NCBI GenBank assembly: GCA_022565155.1
Contig: JADFKB010000011.1
Span: 1 to 38,935, forward strand
DNA: 38,935 bases
DNA from: Chloroflexota bacterium
GTDB lineage: Bacteria > Chloroflexota > Dehalococcoidia > DSTF01 > RBG-16-68-14
Reading direction: 5' to 3'
The notes under the pieces were generated by a model, which was given only the letters and a program-made list of their open reading frames with translations, was not told where the DNA came from and did not search any database. How positions within the stretch are numbered: position 1 is the stretch's first letter; the number at the start of each line of letters is the position of its first letter. This document shows, one piece after another, positions 27,538 to 35,074 of this stretch. A program made the position numbers and the translations under genes.

Positions 27538-28899
27538 ATGGTAACGGCGACGACGGTCAACGCTGAGCCCGTCTACTACAACTTCGATGGCAAACTGCCG
27601 CCGATTCCGATGGAGGATGAGCCGGTACTGCCTCCGCCCACGGACAGCAGCCCGAAGCTGATCACCGACACCACGCTCCGCGACGGCGCCCAGGACAGCC
27701 GCATCGCGCTCTTCCCGCACGAATCGCGCGTGCGCTACTTCGACCTGCTGCACCGGCTCGATAACGGCACGGGCACGATCTACGCCGTCGAGGCGTTCAT
27801 CTACCAGAAGCGCGACGCCTGGACGTTGGACCAGCTGCTCGATCGCGGCTACGAGTGGCCAAAGGTCACGACCTGGACACGGGCGACGCCGAAGGACATC
27901 AAGCTGCTCGTCGAGCTATCGCAGGGGCGGATCAAAGAGACGGGCATGCTCGCGTCGGCCTCCGACCACCACATCTTCGACAAGCTGGGTTTTCGCAGCA
28001 AAGAAGAGGCGATCGAAAAGTACCTGCAGCCTATCGAGACGGCGCTGGAGAACGACATCGTCCCGCGCATCCACCTGGAGGACTGCACCCGCGCCGACAT
28101 CTTCGGCTGGGTGATCCCGTTCATGCAGCGGGCGCTGGAGCTGAGCGAGGGCATCGCCAAGTTCCGCATCTGCGACACCATCGGCTGGGGCGTGCCCGAC
28201 CCGTACGCCGCCCTGCCCTGGGGCATCCCGCGGCTGTTCTCGACGATCCGGGCGGAGACCGGCGCGGAGCTGGAGTTCCACGGCCACAACGACTTCGGCC
28301 TGGCGACGGCGAACTCGATCATGTCCTGGCGCTACGGCGGCTCGAAAGTCAACGTCGCGTTCGGCGGCCTGGGCGAGCGCACCGGCAACTGCGCGCTGGA
28401 GCAGATGATCGCCGCCAAGATCCGCCTCGACGGCGACCCCGGCCTCGACCTGACGGCGCTGGAGGCGATGAAGGAGCTGATCAACGGCGAGGTGACGCCG
28501 CTGCCGGACCGCGCGCCGATCATCGGCGAGGTGTTCACCACGTCGGCGGGCATCCACCAGGCCGGCGTCGCGGCGCAGGCCGACGCGCCGGGCGGGCTGA
28601 TCTACCTGCCGTTCGAGGCGTCGCTGTTTGGCCGCGACACGGTCGAGCTGAGCCGCGTCGGCTCGCTCTCCGGCTCGGAAGGCATCGTCTCGATCCTCAA
28701 CCGGGCGATGGAGAGCCGCAACAGCGACCAGCGCTTCTCCAACACCAGCCGCGTCGTGAAGAAGATCTACGATCGCATCCAGGAGGAGTACGACGGCACG
28801 CTGGACGAATCGGCCAACGTCTACTCCGGCTACCGCCGCGAGTTCTATACTTCCGAGGAAATAGTCGCCCTGGCGGAGGAGTTCGGCGCGATAGAGTAG
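27538..28899 (+). CDS. HMGL-like acyltransferase, possible Re-citrate synthase
   Basis: A 453-residue pyruvate-carboxyltransferase/isopropylmalate-synthase-family barrel: ITDTTLRDGAQDSR (metal Asp and catalytic Arg), EDCTRADIFGW, ICDTIGWGVPDPYAALPWG, metal ligands in HGHNDFGLA, and GERTGNCALEQM. From memory, the stretches RGYEWPKVTTWTRA, KETGMLASASDHHIF and PRIHLEDCTRADI parallel the Re-citrate synthase of Clostridium kluyveri and Dehalococcoides more than ordinary LeuA. It also lacks a LeuA regulatory domain. It would condense acetyl-CoA with a 2-oxo acid, possibly oxaloacetate. AAGGAGATG precedes the ATG. Homocitrate or isopropylmalate synthase remain possible. Confidence 0.75.
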   Translation: MVTATTVNAEPVYYNFDGKLPPIPMEDEPVLPPPTDSSPKLITDTTLRDGAQDSRIALFPHESRVRYFDLLHRLDNGTGTIYAVEAFIYQKRDAWTLDQLLDRGYEWPKVTTWTRATPKDIKLLVELSQGRIKETGMLASASDHHIFDKLGFRSKEEAIEKYLQPIETALENDIVPRIHLEDCTRADIFGWVIPFMQRALELSEGIAKFRICDTIGWGVPDPYAALPWGIPRLFSTIRAETGAELEFHGHNDFGLATANSIMSWRYGGSKVNVAFGGLGERTGNCALEQMIAAKIRLDGDPGLDLTALEAMKELINGEVTPLPDRAPIIGEVFTTSAGIHQAGVAAQADAPGGLIYLPFEASLFGRDTVELSRVGSLSGSEGIVSILNRAMESRNSDQRFSNTSRVVKKIYDRIQEEYDGTLDESANVYSGYRREFYTSEEIVALAEEFGAIE

Positions 28900-28967
28900 G
28901 CAGCGCGGAATATTTGTTCTGACTCCACATAAGAACCTTGTATAGGCACTTATACGCCTGGTAAGAT

Positions 28968-29969
28968 GTGCAAGAGTGGTGGCACTCGAACAATTATCTC
29001 AGGAGAAGTCCGCAGAGGACCTTAAACAGAGACCTCCGTAGATTATCACTTCGCGTCGTTGCGGTTCACGATGAGATCAAGCCGCAGCGTAACCGCAATC
29101 CCTTCTTAGCGCACGGCGTTCTATTTGTCCCAGAAGACTGGATTCCTATTCTAGTCGATTCGCTGTATCGTATCCGAAAGCAATACGGCTTTTTCGAGGA
29201 AGTACATTGGAGAACCATCACTGGGGCTGGCAGCAATTCACAGTTTTGTGTGGCACGCGAATGGATTAAGTACTACTTAGCCACAGCGATCCGCGGCTGT
29301 GCATTCAAAGCGTTCATCGTCGAAGATGGTCCTAATCGTAGGTTTCCGTACCCTGGCGACATCGATTACCCCGAGCACCTTCTCAAATCCACAAAGGCAA
29401 GTCTCAAGGCTGGCATTGCATGGTCGTTTCATAGAGAACGCAAAGTAAGACTCCAACTCATCTTCGACGACACAGACAATGAGATGGAAAGAAGCATCGC
29501 TTCGCAAGTGCATGACGTACTTCAAGCAGAATGCAACACCCTGCGACTAGATGGCATGAAGCGATACCCCTGGCTTCGAGTTTCGCCCGTCGAGTTTCAT
29601 CCGTCTAATCCGAAGGAGGCATCCTCGGAATCACTGCCGTACACGGAGTTCATTCAACTCTGTGACCTTCTTCTTGGCGCCAGTTTCCAGGCACTGCAGC
29701 TCTCGCAACCGCCGAAGAACCAGCCAGGTCGTCGCCAGTTAGCTAAATCCATAATGGAAGTCCTGGCAGAGACTTTGCAGGTGCCCTGGTTTCAACAGAT
29801 CCAAGTGCATCGGAAGTTCTCCGTTTCTTTGTATCCTGACAAGTTCAATTTCGCATATCCGGCTGCGTTGCGCATGGCACGGTCGTCCTGCAGACCAACT
29901 GGCCACTACCTACCAGGTCTAGAGCCACCACGCACAACAACGAAGGACGATTCACCACACGCAGCTTGA
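28968..29969 (+). CDS. DUF3800-like hypothetical protein (probable import)
   Basis: A 333-residue protein in DNA visibly poorer in GC than its surroundings. The segments HGVLFVPEDWIPILVDSLYRIRKQYGFFEEVHW and FIQLCDLLLGASFQAL (split along the protein) resemble the ends of DUF3800, an RNase-H-fold family often found near mobile or defence genes. HDE near residue 34 may be the equivalent of the family's DES start. The GTG start at 28968 directly abuts a TAAGAT hexamer that would be the -10 (with TTGTAT 18 bp before), so the true start is uncertain. Function unknown; horizontal transfer likely. Confidence 0.55.
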   Translation: MQEWWHSNNYLRRSPQRTLNRDLRRLSLRVVAVHDEIKPQRNRNPFLAHGVLFVPEDWIPILVDSLYRIRKQYGFFEEVHWRTITGAGSNSQFCVAREWIKYYLATAIRGCAFKAFIVEDGPNRRFPYPGDIDYPEHLLKSTKASLKAGIAWSFHRERKVRLQLIFDDTDNEMERSIASQVHDVLQAECNTLRLDGMKRYPWLRVSPVEFHPSNPKEASSESLPYTEFIQLCDLLLGASFQALQLSQPPKNQPGRRQLAKSIMEVLAETLQVPWFQQIQVHRKFSVSLYPDKFNFAYPAALRMARSSCRPTGHYLPGLEPPRTTTKDDSPHAA

Positions 29970-30062
29970 GGACTCTAGCGCCCACCTTCCAACCCCTAGA
30001 CAACCTGTCGTATACTAGTGCCGTAAGCCGGACCCTGAGGAGACACACAAGGAGGTGTGATC

Positions 30063-30380
30063 ATGGCCGAGCTAGTAAAGGACCTCGTCTGCGGGATGGA
30101 GATCGACCCCGAGACGGCGGCGGGTAAGTCGGAGCACCAAGGCACGACGTACTACTTCTGCGCCGACGGCTGCAAGACAGACTTCGACGCCGACCCGGCG
30201 AAGTACATCGGCGGCGGCGCGGCTGCGGCCACTGCGGAACCAGCCACGCCAAGCGCGGAGCCCGCAGCGGCGGCCCCGGCAGGCGGCGCCGCTGCGCCCG
30301 CGACCGAACCACCTACAGCGGGCGAGGAACCCGCCACGTCGGGCGGGTCCGAGAAGCGCTGGTGGGAGTTCTGGAAATAG
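30063..30380 (+). CDS. YHS-domain protein with Ala/Pro-rich tail
   Basis: A 105-residue protein; the ATG at 30063 has AAGGAGG 7 nt upstream (a GTG at 30057 overlaps the ribosome site). Residues 1-50 form a YHS domain (DLVCGMEIDPETA, TYYFCADGCKTDFDADPAKY) with three cysteines of a likely metal-binding site. The rest is a low-complexity Ala/Pro/Glu stretch ending in SEKRWWEFWK, which looks like an amphipathic or membrane-surface tail. YHS domains occur in copper-handling and heavy-metal ATPases. TATACT at 30011-30016 is the probable -10. Confidence 0.88.
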   Translation: MAELVKDLVCGMEIDPETAAGKSEHQGTTYYFCADGCKTDFDADPAKYIGGGAAAATAEPATPSAEPAAAAPAGGAAAPATEPPTAGEEPATSGGSEKRWWEFWK

Positions 30381-30422
30381 CCGGCGACACGCGGCTCACA
30401 GGCACCCCGCGCGAAGACGTGT

Positions 30423-30965
30423 ATGGCTGACGAACAGGCGATCCGGGAGCTGCTGGAGAAGATGGCCGAGGAGCGGGCGAAGCTGCTCGCGTTGGTCGAG
30501 TCGCTCGACGAGGCCGAGGCGGAGCACGCGCCGGCGGACGCGGAGGGGGAGGCGCAGTGGTCGCCCAAAGAGCAGTGCGCCCACCTGACCGAGATGGAGA
30601 CTGCTTACCGCGCCTGGGTCGAGCGGGCGCTCGTCGAAGACAACCCGGACGTGGCGAAGCTGCGCGGCGAACAGGTGGCGATTCCGCTCGAAGAGGCGAA
30701 CGGGCAGCCGATCGCCGGCCTCGTCGCCGAGATGCGCCGCCAGCGCGAGCGGACGCTGGCGCTGATCGAGACGCTGACGCCGGAGCAGTACGATCGCACG
30801 GCGTCACAGCCGATGTTCGGCACGCTGACGGTGCTGCAGTGGCTGCGCTCGTACTATCGCCACGACCGCATGCACCAGGCGCAGATCGCCGGGCGGGAGC
30901 AGAGCTACAAGCCTCGGTTCGCCAGCGGCCGCGAGCCGGACCAGCGGCGCGTTCGACTCCAGTGA
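30423..30965 (+). CDS. DinB-like four-helix metalloprotein
   Basis: A 180-residue helical protein with the DinB/YfiT pattern: WSPKEQCAHLTEME supplies the first His and YYRHDRMHQAQI the HxxxH-type pair. These enzymes often are thiol-dependent transferases (mycothiol or bacillithiol); others have no known role. It starts 42 bp after the YHS gene and is followed 13 bp later by a 2-hydroxyacid dehydrogenase, so three genes may form one transcript. Confidence 0.85.
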   Translation: MADEQAIRELLEKMAEERAKLLALVESLDEAEAEHAPADAEGEAQWSPKEQCAHLTEMETAYRAWVERALVEDNPDVAKLRGEQVAIPLEEANGQPIAGLVAEMRRQRERTLALIETLTPEQYDRTASQPMFGTLTVLQWLRSYYRHDRMHQAQIAGREQSYKPRFASGREPDQRRVRLQ

Positions 30966-30978
30966 GCCACTCGCGCTC

Positions 30979-31980
30979 ATGATACGCCTGCCTGGCCGGC
31001 GTTCCCGCCCGCGCGTTTACGTCACGCGCCAACTCCCCGGCGACGCGCTCGACCGGCTACGTGAACAAGCGCAGGTCGATATTTGGGGTGACGACCTGCC
31101 GCCGCCGCGCGACGAGCTGTTGGCCGCGCTGGCCGAGGCCGAGGGGCTGATCTGCCTGCTCACCGATAACATCGACGCCGGGCTGCTGCAGGAGGCGCCA
31201 AATCTACGCGCCATCAGCACGATGGCCGTCGGCTACGACCACATCGATATCGAGGCGGCGACGGCGAACGGCGTGCTGGTGACCCACACGCCCGGCGTGC
31301 TGACGGAGACGACGGCCGATTTCACTTTCGCGCTGCTGCTCTCGGCCGCGCGCCGCCTACCGGAGGGCGAGCGGGCCGTGCGCGAAGGTCGCTGGAGCAG
31401 CTGGAGCCCTTCGTTCCTACTCGGACGCGACGTGCACGGAGCGACGCTGGGCATCGTTGGCCTGGGCGAGATCGGGCTGGCCGTCGCTCGTCGCGCCCGC
31501 GGCTTCGATATGCGCGTGCTCTACCATAGCCGCACTCGCAAGCCGGCGGCCGAAGAGGAGCTGGGCTGCGTCTACGTCGGCTTCGACGAGTTGCTGGACG
31601 AGTCCGACTTCGTGTCCGTCCACCTCCCACTCACACCGGAGACGCGCCACCTGTTCGGCGACGCTGCGTTCGAGCGGATGAAGACGACAGCGATCTTCGT
31701 CAACACGGCCCGCGGCGCGGTCGTCGACGAGGCGGCGCTAATGCGCGCTCTGGAATCGCAGGCCATCGCCGGCGCGGCGGTCGACGTGGCGGAGGTGGAG
31801 CCGCTGCCGCGCCACGACCCGCTGCTGCGCCTGCCGAACCTGCTGGCGACACCGCACATCGCCTCCGCCAGCGTCGCCACGCGCTCGCGGATGGCGGAGA
31901 TGGCGGTCGATAATCTGCTATCGGCGCTCGCCGGAGAGACGCCTGCGCACTGCGTCAACCCACAGATAATCGATACCTAA
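30979..31980 (+). CDS. Second D-isomer-specific 2-hydroxyacid dehydrogenase
   Basis: A 333-residue protein with Rossmann motif GIVGLGEIGLAVARR, catalytic Arg in NTARGAVVDEAAL, Glu in DVAEVEPLP and His in ATPHIASAS. It is a paralogue of the gene at 6630 (shared RDELLAALAEAEG and general layout), but the N-terminus is longer and basic (RLPGRRSRPR). Likely a glyoxylate/hydroxypyruvate-type reductase. It ends 35 bp before the promoter of the tryptophan-rich leader. Confidence 0.92.
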   Translation: MIRLPGRRSRPRVYVTRQLPGDALDRLREQAQVDIWGDDLPPPRDELLAALAEAEGLICLLTDNIDAGLLQEAPNLRAISTMAVGYDHIDIEAATANGVLVTHTPGVLTETTADFTFALLLSAARRLPEGERAVREGRWSSWSPSFLLGRDVHGATLGIVGLGEIGLAVARRARGFDMRVLYHSRTRKPAAEEELGCVYVGFDELLDESDFVSVHLPLTPETRHLFGDAAFERMKTTAIFVNTARGAVVDEAALMRALESQAIAGAAVDVAEVEPLPRHDPLLRLPNLLATPHIASASVATRSRMAEMAVDNLLSALAGETPAHCVNPQIIDT

Positions 31981-32015
31981 CCGATGATAGCACCGGCTAC
32001 CGAGTGATCTGTCTC

Positions 32016-32044
32016 TTGACAATTCTTGGTCGCAGGAGTATTGT
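32016..32044 (+). promoter_or_regulatory. Strong promoter of the leader peptide and PyrE-like gene
   Basis: TTGACA at 32016-32021, a 17-bp spacer and TATTGT at 32039-32044. This is among the best promoter matches in the window. Transcription would start near 32051, leaving a leader of about 290 nt before the PyrE-like gene, unusually long for this window. Confidence 0.75.
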
Positions 32045-32093
32045 CTCGGTAGAGATCCCTGCAGGACTTGAGACAGTCCGAAAGGAGGCTCTC

Positions 32094-32144
32094 ATGAAAG
32101 TCAGTACGCGGGTTCTCTGGGGTGTTTGGCAGGTTGACTGGTAA
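32094..32144 (+). CDS. Tryptophan-rich leader peptide (16 residues)
   Basis: The peptide MKVSTRVLWGVWQVDW* has three Trp codons (positions 9, 12 and 16; TGG at 32118, 32127, 32139) in sixteen. AAGGAGG at 32082-32088 lies 5 nt before the ATG, a near-perfect ribosome site, so it is very likely translated. The last Trp directly precedes the stop, and a perfect 9-bp hairpin begins 1 nt after the stop. This layout matches an attenuation or ribosome-stalling leader sensing tryptophan supply. The next gene is a PyrE-like phosphoribosyltransferase, not a trp gene. A short 28-codon open frame (32201-32287) follows but has no ribosome site. Confidence 0.75.
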   Translation: MKVSTRVLWGVWQVDW

Positions 32145-32145
32145 C

Positions 32146-32168
32146 GCCCTATCGGAGGACGATAGGGC
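32146..32168 (+). promoter_or_regulatory. Leader hairpin 1, next to the leader peptide stop
   Basis: GCCCTATCG at 32146-32154, loop GAGGA, CGATAGGGC at 32160-32168: a perfect 9-bp stem starting 1 nt after the TAA. There is no U-tract. Its 5' arm (GCCCTA) can also pair with TAGGGC of the second hairpin (32285-32290), and its 3' arm (AGGGC) with GCCCT of hairpin 2 (32308-32312). The folds exclude each other as in an attenuator. Confidence 0.65.
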
Positions 32169-32285
32169 TCACCGCAACGCCAGGCTCCACACATGCGCAG
32201 ATGATGGAACGCACGCCTGATGCGATTCCGAGCCGTTGGGAGCTACCCAATCGTGGGGCCGGCGGGACATTGAACCAAATATCCT

Positions 32286-32312
32286 AGGGCTTTCCCAGGA
32301 CGGGAAGGCCCT
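32286..32312 (+). terminator. Leader hairpin 2, terminator-like, 27 bp before the PyrE-like gene
   Basis: GGGCTTTCCC at 32287-32296, loop AGGAC, GGGAAGGCCC at 32302-32311, giving a 10-bp stem with one G-U pair and one further A-U pair. Only TTAT follows, so intrinsic termination would be weak unless helped. It is read as the candidate attenuator terminator. Confidence 0.5.
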
Positions 32313-32339
32313 TATCACATACAAGGCAGGACGCCACAC

Positions 32340-33005
32340 ATGGCCCAGAGCGAAGAGTTCGCCCGCAGCAGCAACCTCTGGCTGGCGGAAACGCTCTGGG
32401 AGCTAGGCGCCGTCCAGTTCGGCAGCTTCACCCTCGGCCGCACCACGGTCGACTCGCCGGTGTACGTCAACCTGCGACTGCTCATCGGCCATCCGGAGGC
32501 GCTCTGGCGCGTCGCCCACGTCATCCACAGTGAGATCCAGGCGCTTCAGCGCAAGCTCCACCCCCAGGTGGCGCCGTTCGACCTCGTCGCGGGCGTGCCG
32601 TTCGGCGGGCTGCACATCGCCGCGGCGTACTCGCTCAGCGCGAAGCTGCCGATGATCTACCTCCACCCGCGCCCGGACGACCTGGGCAGCGACATCGAAG
32701 GGCTCTACCGGCTGAACCAGCGCGCGCTGATCATGGACGACCTGCTGGCCGGCGGCGGCAGTATCCTGGAAACGGCGCTGCAACTGGGAGAGGCCGGCCT
32801 GATGGTACGCGACGCCGTCGTGCTGCTGGACAGGCAGCAGGGCGGCCGGGAGCGGCTCCAGGACCAGGGCGTGAACCTTGTCTCGCTGCTGACGCTGGAG
32901 GTGCTGGTGAACTACCTGATGTTCAGCGGCAAGATCTCCGATGAGCAGTTCCAGAAGACGATGCAGTTCCTGCGCACCCACGGCCACCTAGAAAGCGACA
33001 GCTAG
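32340..33005 (+). CDS. PyrE-like (orotate phosphoribosyltransferase family) protein with unusual loop
   Basis: A 221-residue type I phosphoribosyltransferase. The PRPP-binding motif ALIMDDLLAGGGSILETA (129-146), GVPFGGLHIA (85-94), the PVYVNLRLLIGHPEAL stretch and the tail DAVVLLDRQQGG place it in the orotate phosphoribosyltransferase family. The flexible catalytic loop, normally KE-K-HG rich, reads HPRPDDLGSDIEG here and has no Lys or His in the expected places, so it may not make OMP. The last 40 residues form a helical tail. It lies 195 bp downstream of a Trp-rich leader peptide with hairpins, pointing to regulation by amino-acid supply. No Shine-Dalgarno is clear (AGGACG at a distance). 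Confidence 0.8.
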   Translation: MAQSEEFARSSNLWLAETLWELGAVQFGSFTLGRTTVDSPVYVNLRLLIGHPEALWRVAHVIHSEIQALQRKLHPQVAPFDLVAGVPFGGLHIAAAYSLSAKLPMIYLHPRPDDLGSDIEGLYRLNQRALIMDDLLAGGGSILETALQLGEAGLMVRDAVVLLDRQQGGRERLQDQGVNLVSLLTLEVLVNYLMFSGKISDEQFQKTMQFLRTHGHLESDS

Positions 33006-33032
33006 GCTGTCGCTCAACGCTCTCCGCATTTC

Positions 33033-33061
33033 TTGACCAGACGTTTGGCTACTGGTACGTT
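33033..33061 (+). promoter_or_regulatory. Promoter of the lipoprotein gene
   Basis: TTGACC at 33033-33038, a 17-bp spacer and TACGTT at 33056-33061. It lies 35 bp before the TTG start, with AGGAGGT at 33084. Confidence 0.6.
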
Positions 33062-33096
33062 GCCATCGTTATGTTTTGCCCTCAGGAGGTAATCAA

Positions 33097-33819
33097 TTGA
33101 CCAATTTCACGCGGACATTCTTGTTCGTCATCGCACTCATCGTAGGGGCGTTGCTGCTCGCTTGCAGCAGCGATAGCGACAGCGGTGATGGCAACGGCGA
33201 TCAGCCGTCGGGCGATGCGGCCACCGAGCTGCGCAACCTAGCCGCCCAGTTCGGGCAGCAGGAGATCAAGATCGAGTACCAGTTCACCAGCGGAGCAGCC
33301 GGAGGCATCGATGACGTCACGATGACGCTCTACTGGAAGCCGCCTGACGCTCAGCGGACGGACCTCTCTACGAGCGAAGGCGACGTGACGTTGATCACCA
33401 CGGCCGGCGGTTCGTATATCTGTGCCTCGGCCGTCAACCAGTGCTTGGAGTCACCGATCGGCGATTCACTCACGCCGGACTTCTTCGACATCTTTACAGA
33501 GCCGGACATTCTCATCGACCAGATCGACGCCGTACTCGGAGACCTCAATGTCGACCGGTCCACCCGCACGATCGCCGGCCAGGACGCCACCTGCTTCTCG
33601 CTTTCGGGCACGATTGACGGCGAGACGGGCGCAGTCGAGTACTGCTTCCGCGATGATGGCGTTCTCCTGCTCTTGCGCGCTGGCGGCGGCCCGGCTAACG
33701 GGGGCGGCGGAGAGTCTTCACTGGAGGCGATCTCCGTCGAGGACTCCGTCTCCGATAGCGACTTGGAGCCGCCGTACGACGTGTTGGATGTTGGAGACAT
33801 ACAGGACCTGCTCCCATAA
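33097..33819 (+). CDS. Secreted lipoprotein, unknown function (LppX/LprG-like)
   Basis: A 240-residue protein. The start is a TTG at 33097 because a perfect AGGAGGT lies 6 nt before it; frames open further upstream would bury that site. A signal peptide ends in lipobox LLAC (Cys23), followed by a Ser/Asp/Gly-rich linker and a domain with QEIKIEYQFTS, DVTMTLYWKPPDAQRTD and RTIAGQDATCFSLSG, rich in beta strands. Four cysteines (two pairs, ICASAVNQC and TCF/YCF) may form disulfides. This resembles LppX/LprAFG-type lipid-carrying lipoproteins. It ends at a strong terminator. Confidence 0.75.
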   Translation: MTNFTRTFLFVIALIVGALLLACSSDSDSGDGNGDQPSGDAATELRNLAAQFGQQEIKIEYQFTSGAAGGIDDVTMTLYWKPPDAQRTDLSTSEGDVTLITTAGGSYICASAVNQCLESPIGDSLTPDFFDIFTEPDILIDQIDAVLGDLNVDRSTRTIAGQDATCFSLSGTIDGETGAVEYCFRDDGVLLLLRAGGGPANGGGGESSLEAISVEDSVSDSDLEPPYDVLDVGDIQDLLP

Positions 33820-33846
33820 CGACCGAAGCATGAAACGCAATCAAGC

Positions 33847-33879
33847 AACAGGGCCGGACTCACATCCGGCCCTGTTTTT
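33847..33879 (+). terminator. Rho-independent terminator of the lipoprotein gene
   Basis: AACAGGGCCGGA at 33847-33858, loop CTCACA, TCCGGCCCTGTT at 33865-33876, followed by T residues to 33879. A perfect 12-bp stem with a U-tract; it also lies just past the end of the convergent excisionase-like gene and could serve both. Confidence 0.95.
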
Positions 33880-33899
33880 CGCCATAAAGATCGCTACGA

Positions 33900-34115
33900 C
33901 TACAGGAGGCGGCGAATCGGCTTGCGACCGGGACGAGGATCGTAGTTAGCCTGGAACATCTCCAGCTTGTCGCGTTCGATTAGATACTTGCCGGCGAAGA
34001 GAACGGCCGGTACTTTCTTCTGTTTGATCAGGCGCCGAAGGCTCTGCGGATGGATACGCAGAATACGCGCGGACTCTACCAGATCAAGGTAGTTATCGAA
34101 TGGAGTGGCGGACAT
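33900..34115 (-). CDS. Excisionase-family helix-turn-helix protein
   Basis: A 71-residue MerR-like protein (HTH_17/Xis type): LDLVESARILRIHPQSLRRLIKQKKVPAVLFAGKYLIERDKL shows the two recognition helices and wing over most of the length (listed as one motif across residues 10-50). GGGGGAAG precedes the ATG. A strong promoter with TTGTCA and TATATT lies upstream. No integrase, phage genes or attachment sites are nearby, so this is probably a stand-alone regulator or a remnant of a lost element. Confidence 0.8.
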   Translation of the reverse strand: MSATPFDNYLDLVESARILRIHPQSLRRLIKQKKVPAVLFAGKYLIERDKLEMFQANYDPRPGRKPIRRLL

Positions 34116-34155
34116 GACTTCCCCCTGCTCATCTAGCTGCTAAGTTGCATACATG

Positions 34156-34184
34156 AATATACCACACTCTGCCGTAGATGACAA
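34156..34184 (-). promoter_or_regulatory. Promoter of the excisionase-like gene
   Basis: On the minus strand TTGTCA (34184-34179), a 17-bp spacer and TATATT (34161-34156), about 40 bp before the ATG. The region is AT-richer than its surroundings. Confidence 0.75.
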
Positions 34185-34279
34185 AATACTAACGCCGTTA
34201 CGTAGAGTAAAGTGGCAGTTTCTGCTTCGATTAGGGCGCAATCGTAGCGGATCGCATCCTATCGTCAAGTTGGACGCCG

Positions 34280-35074
34280 CTACGTGCCCTGCTCATCAGC
34301 CGACGGATCTTCCCACAGTCCGCGCTCGCGGAGCAGCGGCCGGCTGTAGAAGTGTTGGCCGATCAGCGGCTTGGCTTCGTCGCTGCAGAGATAGATCACG
34401 GCCTTGCCCATCGCGTCCGGCGGCTCGACCATCGGGCCCGCCGGCACCTGCTCCGGCAGCCGGTGGTACATCGTGCCGGGTGTGATCACCAGCCCTTCAG
34501 GTGAGAGCGCGAAGACGCGGATGTTGTGCTCCTTCACCTCCTCGGCAAGCCCGGCGCTCAGTTCTCGCAGCGCTTGCTTGGTAACGCGATACGAGATGTT
34601 GCCGGCGCTGACCTGGTCGGCGGCGATCGACGAGATGTTGATGATGACGCCGCCGCCCCGTTCGATCATGTGCGGCAGCACGGCCTGGCAGCAGGCCACC
34701 GCTCCACGCACGTTCACGCGCGTTACCAGGTCCCAACGCTTGAGCGGGATCTCCCAGAGCCGGCCGGGCGACATGACGCCGGCGTTGTTGATCAAGATGT
34801 CGATGCGGCCGAACTCGTCGATCGCGGTCTGGACGGCGGTCTGGACGCTCGCCTCGTCGGTGACGTCCGTCCGCACCGGAATCGCGCGCACGCCGAGCGC
34901 GCGGATCTCCTCGACGGTCGAGTGGATCGTGCCGGGCAGCTTGGGGTCGGCCTCCTCTTCCGTGCGGGCGGCGACGACGATGTCGCAGCCTTCGCGCGCC
35001 AGCTCGAGCGCCATGTTCTTGCCCAGGCCGCGGCTGCTGCCGGTGATAAAGGCGACGTTGTCAGCGAGTTTCAT
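34280..35074 (-). CDS. Short-chain dehydrogenase/reductase
   Basis: A 264-residue classical SDR. Cofactor motif TGSSRGLG (11-18), NNAG (96-99), catalytic Asn121, Ser149, Tyr162 and Lys166 (YRVTK) are all present. The Asp/Arg-type acceptor pattern after beta-2 (VVAARTEE) hints at NADP. The protein ends with an unusual tail (GQHFYSRPLLRERGLWEDP), and its loop DPKLPGTIHST extends the N-terminal half. Substrate unknown. GGAGGGAAG precedes the ATG, and TTGACA promotes it from the far side of a 330-bp divergent gap shared with the MetE-like genes. Confidence 0.93.
   Translation of the reverse strand: MKLADNVAFITGSSRGLGKNMALELAREGCDIVVAARTEEEADPKLPGTIHSTVEEIRALGVRAIPVRTDVTDEASVQTAVQTAIDEFGRIDILINNAGVMSPGRLWEIPLKRWDLVTRVNVRGAVACCQAVLPHMIERGGGVIINISSIAADQVSAGNISYRVTKQALRELSAGLAEEVKEHNIRVFALSPEGLVITPGTMYHRLPEQVPAGPMVEPPDAMGKAVIYLCSDEAKPLIGQHFYSRPLLRERGLWEDPSADEQGT

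Noticed and set aside
32201-32287. A second small open frame (28 codons) between the leader peptide and the PyrE-like gene
   Set aside because: There is no ribosome site before its ATG-ATG start; the stop is inside the hairpin 2 base. It could be chance.
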